From Syncephalastrum monosporum B8922 (Eukaryota; Mucoromycota; Mucoromycetes; Mucorales; Syncephalastraceae): 64,000 nucleotides of DNA. The position numbers and the translations under genes were made by a program. The stretch lies in contig JNEN01001243.1 in NCBI GenBank assembly GCA_000697355.1, positions 124,001 to 188,000 on the forward strand, given 5' to 3'. The notes beneath the pieces are model-generated. The model saw nothing but the letters and a program-made list of their open reading frames with translations. It searched no databases and was not told where the DNA came from. Shown here piece by piece: positions 57,249 to 64,000 of this stretch (the stretch's first letter is position 1; the number at the start of each line of letters is the position of its first letter).

Positions 57249-59296
57249 ACATACGTACCACACATTTTCGCCCACGTCCGCACATTGAACATACCACACA
57301 ACAAAAATAACAGTATATCACGCACATATTTTTCCCTTTCTACCGCTGTAACACTACACATCTACATTGTAATAATAAACATGGAACACGACTCAAAAGG
57401 CATCTTGACTAGACTGCGGAAACAGCGCACGGATCACCTACTATTCAGGCAACGCACGTATACACAATAATATACTCAGAGATAAATCTTATATACATAC
57501 TCAGATCCGGAAGGGCTCGCAGATCAGCGGTCGATAAGATGACCCAAGAAAAATTTATTAGGAAAGTCTTTCACGATGATGATGACCGGAACCCTTATTT
57601 GATGACGACGACAAACGACACACAAAAAAAGCGCGTTGCACGACAGAAGTATTAGAGCTCGAATTTCACCTCCGTCGTATAGCTGGAGTATTTGAATGGT
57701 TGTGGTTGGATTATAAGTGGAGACACATACACAAAGCTTTTAAGATGTGATGCTTGCACGGCAGGTCAGCTGCATGGTCGTCGTTTACCTTTTGAAGTTA
57801 CATCTGGTGGTACATGAACTTTAAAAAAATAAAATTATATTTGCACACGGGCCCAGCAAATAGAGGGACGAGGTATCCAAAGACTTTCACTCTCACGCAA
57901 CACATTGAACATAATGCACAAAATTGGCCCCGCCCTCGGGGTGGGGTGAGCTTAGCAGACACACATTCGATCAATTTTTGATCGGTACACATTCTTCTTC
58001 CGCGCATGAAAGCTGTCCAGTCAAAAGTGGACAGGCTACCCAAAGTGAATAGGCCATGGCCCCGTGAACAAAAAAATAGATGCTTACCTGTCGGGATGAG
58101 TCGTGCTACGACATATAAAGACAGACAGCACAAAAATAATATCACTGCGGGTGTGCGCTCAGACGTACATAAGACAAAAGCCTAGACCGGCCCACTGGTT
58201 CACCACGCGGTTTCATCGTTGGTAGTATCATCTTTTGTGCATAGCTGTTTTGTTCTTGTAGAAAGTGTATCAGTGTCCGTGCTTTTTGTCTTGTCCTACG
58301 GGCCCTCACCCCCAATTCTCTCATTGTAATAGAAATGCTGCCTCAGGATCCTGTATTGACGCGCTTGCAGAGAGTTAGAAGGAAATTGACCATAGCTCTG
58401 GTTCAGCAGTGTACTCTTGTGTTCATTCATGATTTATTTGTTTTGCATCGTTTTCCATTTGTACTCACCGCGTTGCTTTACTCACAACAACAATGGCAAG
58501 GACTGCATTCTATAATTATACAGTGTATGCTAATGAAGGAGTGACATGATGGTGGTATTATAATCGAATAATGTATGCACTGACTGACTTGCACGGCGGC
58601 GCGGGCGCAAACACGCGACCACCATGCAGGTCGCGCAGTGTATCAGGGTCCAACCTCATGCGCGCACGCTTACGGCACGCAAACGTACTCAAGAGGAATG
58701 CGGCTGCGACCGAGAATACGAAAAAACTTGTGTGAGATTAGCACGGGATCGCCTGTCCTTCCCTTTTATTTGTCCTCTCAGTCTCCCCCCCCCCAAACCA
58801 AAATTCACTTTACCCGCCTTACCCCTCGCCCTATATGACGCCCGTGCCAAATGCGTCTCAGCGCGCCGCCGGCGCATGGGTCGTGCACTGCTACTTTTTT
58901 TTTCTTCTTCTACGCTCTGCCGTATGCTATCCCATTACAGTACAGTACAGTTCTAATCGTCCGACCATGCGTTAGTTCTGGTTTTTACACCCCCCCCACT
59001 CCGTGCCTTGACTAAACACAAGCGATCACCGAGCAAAAGCAGAAGCAAATAAAGAACACTTGGGTTTGACAGGCCTTGGGCGTTATCTTTTTACCTTCGG
59101 GAAAACCTTTTATGAGGACATAGCGTGTATGTGTGTGCGTGCATGTGTTTCTCACTCACCCAACCGGATGTGTTATAGCTTGGACTCAATGGCGGGTCCG
59201 GATGATTATTCCTAGCATTTCTACGGCATTTGGCGATCCACAAGATTTGCTATCCTCTTCAAGTAGGTCACACCGTCCAACCTTGTTTTTCTATCT

Positions 59297-59305
59297 TATA
59301 TAAAA
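59297..59305 (+). promoter_or_regulatory. TATA box of the Rua1_C regulator gene
   Basis: TATATAAAA lies about 65 bases upstream of the ATG at 59370, with a pyrimidine-rich initiator-like stretch between. It is the clearest TATA element in the window. Confidence 0.6.
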
Positions 59306-59369
59306 AGTATGGATATTTCGCTGTCCATTCCTCTTTTCCTCTTTTCCTTTCTCTCTCACCACCACGAAG

Positions 59370-59405
59370 ATGGCCTTATTCTACCAGGAAGAGCAGAAAC
59401 ATGCT

Positions 59406-59439
<34 letters not shown>

Positions 59440-60028
59440 GCCACGCCTACTATTATCCTGCACCATCAGCAGGGAGTCCCATAAATAACGTTTGCCGAAC
59501 GTCTCCGGGGACAGCTGTCGCTGCCGTGTCTGTCATACCAAGCAGTACAACGAGCTTTGTCCAGCCACAGCAACAACAACAGCGAGCAGCCACAGCCACA
59601 GCCGCAGCGCACTATAACAGCAATGACATATCATGGCTGCTGGATCTCCCTCCCGCACCATGGGTGGATCATACAAGCACAACGCCAACTACAACTGTCA
59701 CTACAGCTACTGCCCATACCAAAACACCGGTTCAGTCATCCATCGTGTTGACCAAGGATACTCCTGCGCCATATTTTGTTTCGTCCGCATCCTCTTCTCC
59801 TGTCGATGGCGCGTTTTCTTATACAACAACAGCGGTAGATACCAGGAATGACATGGATGGTATCGTGCCGCAAGTATCACAACAGCAACAACAGCCTCTG
59901 ACTGGCAGCAACCCAGCTCCGTTTCAATATTCGATGCAGCCAAGTAAGAAAAGAATACATTACTTCGGTTCCTCGTAGAAAAGCTTATAATTGTCATGTG
60001 AAAAGATTTTTTGCTACAACAACAACAA

Positions 60029-60079
<51 letters not shown>

Positions 60080-61440
60080 TCGACATTGTCTCACCCACAC
60101 GGAACAGCAGCAAGATCTGCCAATAACGATTTAATGGATTGGTATCCAACGAGTGCCGCAGAACTATATCCGTCTCCGGAGGAGCAGCAGCAACTGCCAA
60201 CACAGACGCCAACAACCTCGATCGGCAAAATGGATGATTTTAACACGACTTATCAAGAGTGTCTCCGCTTGATGAACGGTCAGGACACGTTTTATGAACC
60301 GAACAAGGCAACCGCAACGACGGCCTACTACCCGTCACAGGCACAACAGCAACAGCATCATCACCAACAGCACCAGCAACAACAGCAACAGCAACAGCAA
60401 CAGCATACTGCATTTTCATCCATCGAGCACCACCAGCCCGTGGTCACGTCAAGTTTGAGCGAGCCATTGGTACCCCACACCACCACGCCTACGACACCGC
60501 CTCCGCCAACGATGCGCAAGCGGATCAAGTCCCTTGGATGGATCGAAGCAGACCGGACGGTGTCTGTCCCACCCACGCCACAACAGCAATTAAACGCTGC
60601 AAGCAATGACATGCTTCTCTACCAGTCTCATCATCAAAGATACCCGCTCCAGTACAATCCCAAGGCACCCGGCGTGGATTGGCACCTTGTGCAAGAAGAC
60701 CCAGATGCGATGCCTCGTCCGCAGAAACCGCGCTATCCTGGCGATGAATACAGCCCTCAATGGGTGCGCTATTCGGGCCATCTCAAGGAAGGTTATTGCG
60801 ATAGCTGTGTCCCTGGGAAATGGCTGCAATTGAAAAATAGTGCCTATTGGTAAATGTTACTCTCCCTTTTTTTTTTATTCCTCCTTTGGGGGGTTGAACC
60901 GAGAGGTGATCCGACCGTGTACATCGACGGGGTGTTGGTCTCTTTTTTTTTTTTTTATCTTGCTTTGTACTCACTTTTAAAATCGGCTGTTGCTAGGTAT
61001 CACAAGCAATTTTTTCATGGCATTTCGTCTGTCTCGGGTAAACAGTTCCTAGAGCCGATTAAACGACGCATGGGCGCCCACGATACCGTTGAAGGCCTTT
61101 GCCATCAATGCGGGAAGTATGTCCCTGTCTGCAATGGGAAACGTAAAAACAGCGTTTTGTGGTACAGACATGCTCACAAGGTAAGATGTCTGAGAGCACA
61201 CATACATACACACACACACACACACACATTCGATACCCATCCAACTACATCATCATCATTACACACGTACACACATATCCACCGAGAGATGTATTATAAG
61301 ATTTGCTCACATGTGTGCGCGAATTTTATTACTAGTGCCATGTGTATGATAAACCAACCAAAAGCCAGCCTAGCACCGTGCCGCCTGCCCTCCTGCCCGC
61401 CAATGGCAAGTACCAGCACCAGCAGATGCCGCCTTTTTGA
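59370..61440 (+). CDS. polyglutamine-rich regulator with Rua1-type C-terminal domain
   Basis: Four exons. A low-complexity region of about 440 residues carries several polyQ tracts (start MALFYQEEQKHAEQQQ). The C-terminal domain begins PGVDWHLVQEDPDAMPRPQ, PQWVRYSGHLKEGYCDSCV, PGKWLQLKNSAYWYHKQFF, HGISSVSGKQFLEP, LCHQCGKYVPVCNGKR and NSVLWYRHAHKCHV. Paired Cys and His (YCDSC, LCHQCGKYVPVC, HAHKCH) form the zinc-finger-like Rua1_C domain, named after Ustilago maydis Rua1, a transcriptional regulator. The domain is split by an intron just after SAYW and another after HAHK. The last exon ends in QHQQMPPF. It is probably a DNA-binding transcription factor; target genes are unknown. Nothing nearby suggests a secondary-metabolite cluster like that controlled by Rua1. 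Confidence 0.82.
60016..60079 (+). repeat. CAA/CAG repeat encoding polyglutamine
   Basis: A run of 21 glutamine codons, mixed CAA and CAG, begins right after the first intron of the Rua1_C gene. Shorter polyQ tracts of the same protein lie near 59408-59440 and 60376-60402. Confidence 0.95.
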
Positions 61441-61838
61441 AAAAAAAACACCTCTCCCCCATCGTTCCCCTCTCCATTCTTCCCACCTATCACTCACAAC
61501 AACAATTATCATTCTTATACCCCTTCCTTCACCCTACTCTTTCTTCTTTTCTCCATGGCATTGCTCTCTATATTTTTGCACGGATTATACGTTCTGTTCA
61601 CTTTTCCTTTTTTTTCCCCTCTTTACAGTATTAGTTTTACTACATATTATTACCTTTTTCGTTTTGCGTTTTTGTGTTTCCAGAGTATGATTTATATGAA
61701 GTACAAAGAAAGAAAAAAGTCAAATGATGTTACCATAAGGCAATTGATAAATATATTAAATATAAACGTGTACGTATACATAAGATGACTATTATCTATG
61801 GGAGAGACTGTTATGAGATGTGTGTAGTTTGAGATGAA
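61441..61838. other. convergent 3' intergenic region
   Basis: This 398-bp spacer lies between tail-to-tail genes. It is T/C-rich on the left (3' UTR of the Rua1_C gene) and AT-rich on the right, with AATAAA-like sequence absent but ATAAAT near 61749. No exon is recognised. Confidence 0.5.
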
Positions 61839-63077
61839 TCAATTGACACGTTTCCTATATAGACTGCGTTTGGATCGCTGTTGGAGGCGCGGCAAGGCTT
61901 CATCCCAAGGACCATGTATCTCACTTTAAAAACGTTGATAGGTGATGAGCAGGTGTTTGAAACGGTGGGACCGTGTCGTTTCCAAACTGGGCAAAAACTT
62001 ACTTTTTGTATCGTTGAATGAAAATAAGCCAGTAAGGGCAAATGAATGTGATAAAGCAGAAACCCAACAAATAGAGGCATACCACTGCTTTGGATACGCG
62101 TATGAACATGACGACAGATAGGAGGAGCATGACAACGGTAAGCGTAGCCTGGACAGTTGAGTCGAGATCTTGCAGGTATCGGCGAAAGATGGGAAAGAGC
62201 GCAAACCACTCGACCGCAAATGACAGGAGGCCAAAGACGTCGAGGTTGGTGTCCAGTCGCGAGGCAAGCAGCACAGATGCAAAGATGGCTGCATTGGTGG
62301 ATAAAGATCCGGGTATCCTAAAAGTGATGTGAGCATCTGAACATTCGAGACTGAAACTGATGTGATGTATGCTCTTACTTGACGCGAGCTTTACGCTGCG
62401 ACACATAATCATGAAAAAGGATGTTGGCGAGGAAACAGCAGACAGTGAGAGCCCAAATAGTATCGTTGCTGATGGGACTGGTGAGGGTCTTTAGGATGGG
62501 TGATAGACCGAGGAGAGTGGAAAAGAAGAAGATGGCACTTTTCGCGACGCGTATCCCTGCCATAGATAAATAAGACAGCAATAAAGTTATGGCAATAACA
62601 ATGTCACTTAGCATTTCTCGCATGGTATAGTATCAAATACTTACGGTTGAACGCATGGTGACGGTTAATGCGCCGGATCATAACGGTATCCCAGACGAGG
62701 TAGCCTGCACCGGTCAAAGTCGAGCCAGTCCATATCAGCTGACTTCCTGCCAAAGCACCCGTCCGAAGGTTGATGAAAAGAGCAACGAAGATGACGATGC
62801 TACTCAGGTGCTGCGTAATTATACCCGACTGATGGACCATTGTCCAGTAGTCATAGTCACGTATGTTGACTGTTTATATAGTATATAGTAATATGGTATG
62901 AATACAAAAGAACTAACGCGCATACGCTGTCTGGATGGAGGCAATGGTACCATTCTTTTGCAGTTCATCGAGAAAGGTCGTGTCGACATAGTTGTCCGGG
63001 TAGTTCTGCTTCACCCACAAGAGCTTTCTCCAGGGTGGACGGACAGGGTACTCTTCGCTCGGAAAGTAATGAGCCAT
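61839..63077 (-). CDS. GPI2: PIG-C/Gpi2, subunit of GPI-GlcNAc transferase
   Basis: Five exons encode a polytopic ER membrane protein of about 280 residues, a subunit of the complex that makes GlcNAc-PI in the first step of GPI anchor synthesis. The start MAHYFPSEEYPVRPPWRKL leads into LLWVKQNYPDNYVDTTFLD, the diagnostic PIG-C N terminus. Next come DYDYWTMVHQSGIITQHLS, IVIFVALFINLRTG, AKSAIFFFSTLLGLSPILK then TLTSPISNDTIWALTVCCF, FHDYVSQRKARVKIPGSLS, TNAAIFASVLLASRLDTNL, LLSFAVEWFALFPIFRRYL and CYLLGFCFITFICPYWLIF-like helices, ending EIHGPWDEALPRL and KRVN. A further upstream in-frame extension exists, but the ATG at 63075-63077 fits family length. It shares direction with mL46, 84 bp downstream of that gene's stop. 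Confidence 0.93.
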
Positions 63078-63161
63078 CCATGAGTTGATGCGACCACGAA
63101 AGTAAGAGTTGGAAAAAAAGTTGTAGGTGTGTGCGTGTGACAAGAAATGGGGAAATTGAAA

Positions 63162-63806
63162 TCAGAAGTCGAGGAGGTTTTCAAATGATTCCTTGTAAGT
63201 GGGCGACTCGATGGTCTTTTTGAGTTCCTCTGCTGTCAGCCAAGCAAAGTCCACGATCTCGACTTGATCAGGCTGGCACTGGCCTGCTACCCACTCTGCG
63301 CGAATGTATTCTACCTACATAAAAGTAAGTATTAATACCCCACATACTGCAGTGATGCACATCATAATGGCATATATAGTTGCCTTGTTGCCGTCCAGGT
63401 TCGCCCAACGTTGGAAATGAGCCGGGTAGCGATACTTGTAGCTGCCACACGGATGGCTGTCTTTGAGGCGGATCTGGATCTCCGGGCCGCACTCTTCCCT
63501 CAGCTCACGAAGCGCGGCTTGCACGACCGTTTCACCTGGGTCCACGCCGCCCTGAGGAAACTGCCATGCGTTATCTTTGCGTGGTTTGCGCACCACTAGA
63601 TATGTCGCTTGGTCGGAAATTCGGTCCAGGCGCCGTGTATCATTACTCGGGCGGTTTGCTGGGTGGGGACTCTTCTTCACAATGATGCTTGCTACATGAC
63701 GAAGACGGGCCTCATTCAATCCGCTCGAGAATGCCCGCGATGGCAAACATCGTGGCCATTGCGTGGATCTGGGGAAACCAAGGCCTAAACGACGGGCCCA
63801 CACCAT
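63162..63806 (-). CDS. MRPL46: mitochondrial large ribosomal subunit protein mL46, with intact Nudix box
   Basis: Two exons (63384-63806 and 63162-63314) encode 191 residues. The N terminus MVWARRLGLGFPRSTQWPR is a mitochondrial presequence. DTRRLDRISDQATYLVVRK and APCG-type SHPCGSYKYRYPAHFQRWA match mL46 (compare RRLDRxxDQxLYL in animal MRPL46). The Nudix motif is complete: GGVDPGETVVQAALRELRE then ECG, following AWQFPQ. The C-terminal part has VEYIRAEWVAGQ, EIVDFAWLTAEELKK and ENLLDF. Aligning to the mL46 pattern NLxxK-V requires a splice at AAG|GCAACT, that is a GC-AG intron (63315-63383). A free-standing Nudix hydrolase is the alternative, but the RRLDR/DQ lead-in favours mL46. Confidence 0.85.
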
Positions 63807-64000
63807 GCTTAAAACAGGTCACACTGACTAAAACAGGGTTCACATCCTGGTAAACTTTTTTTTTTTTGCACTTTGTGTGACCAGGCACAGCGAACCCACG
63901 CTCCACTCAATGTGGAGGCGGAGTTGATTGCCCGTTGTCATTGGTTATTTACATGCCCAACATTCAAAATAAATGTTCCTGACAAGAGCAAACGAGAGGA

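Larger units (their letters stand above)
57023..59369. other. long intergenic region with CA repeat and a possible unresolved minus-strand gene
   Basis: This is 2.3 kb without a secure gene. A CA microsatellite lies at 57209-57245. On the minus strand, 57656 to about 57745 reads as an exon-like end, FVYVSPLIIQPQPFKYSSY then TTEVKFEL and stop, which could join a short exon near 57783-57812; I could not extend it to a start. CG/C-rich sequence lies near 58600-58880 and a run of C near 58779-58793. A TATA box for the next gene sits at 59297. Confidence 0.4.

Noticed and set aside
1..64000. tRNA, 5S rRNA, CRISPR and transposon signals
   Set aside because: No convincing box A/box B pair with cloverleaf, no rRNA segment, no spaced direct repeats and no transposase or reverse transcriptase motif were seen by eye; tRNAscan-SE and a repeat library would settle it.

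Overview
This is a fungal nuclear window. Genes are split by short GT-AG introns of about 50-120 nt, with pyrimidine-rich acceptors and CTGAC/CTAAC-like branch sites, and both strands are used. The gene content is fungal: a GT15 (KTR/MNT) mannosyltransferase cluster, a Dal5-type permease, Cdc4-like F-box/WD40 proteins, a Ybp1/Ybp2-family protein and a Rua1_C-type regulator. The set suggests an early-diverging fungus (Mucoromycota, probably Mucorales), but the genus cannot be told from this sequence. I support 26 protein-coding genes and two intronic box C/D snoRNAs, and see no transposon, tRNA, rRNA or CRISPR array.

Layout. 1-3.7 kb: no supported gene. 3.7-15 kb: an ACAD10/11-type phosphotransferase, a seven-helix receptor-like protein, an intronless class 1A dihydroorotate dehydrogenase, ribosomal protein uS13/RPS18 and a Pyp1-like HAD phosphatase. 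15-24.6 kb: a Ybp1/Ybp2-family protein whose stop codon overlaps that of a convergent BRCT-containing family X DNA polymerase, then a Dal5-like MFS permease and linker histone H1. 26-31 kb: RACK1/Asc1 with unusual introns, an MFS sugar transporter and a small coiled-coil protein. 32-42 kb: a Uls1/Rad16-type SNF2-RING ATPase, a SulP/SLC26 anion transporter and a Cdc4-like F-box/WD40 protein. 42.8-52 kb: an F-box protein, eIF2A and three GT15 mannosyltransferase paralogues. 53-64 kb: two unknown small proteins, a second F-box/WD40 protein, a polyglutamine-rich Rua1_C regulator, the PIG-C/Gpi2 GPI-anchor subunit and mitochondrial ribosomal protein mL46.

The most interesting locus is RACK1. One 397-nt intron carries two U24-like box C/D snoRNAs. 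At its midpoint a strong acceptor abuts a strong donor with no exon between, so it looks like a tandemly duplicated snoRNA-host intron joined at a zero-length exon, a possible recursive splice site. A second AG|GT junction of the same kind lies in an upstream intron of the same gene, which also has a 15-nt microexon. Other points of note are the GT15 paralogue whose expected catalytic glutamate is glycine, the intact Nudix box and GC-AG intron of mL46, and the intronless class 1A DHODH.

Gene functions fall into protein glycosylation and GPI anchoring (three GT15 enzymes, Gpi2), translation (RPS18, RACK1, eIF2A, mL46, U24 snoRNAs), ubiquitin/SUMO control (three F-box proteins, Uls1-like), nutrient transport (Dal5-like, sugar, SulP) and chromatin/DNA repair (H1, Pol X). 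They are not arranged as one pathway or biosynthetic cluster. Exon joins were worked out by eye from splice consensus and reading frame; start codons of several genes remain uncertain and are flagged.
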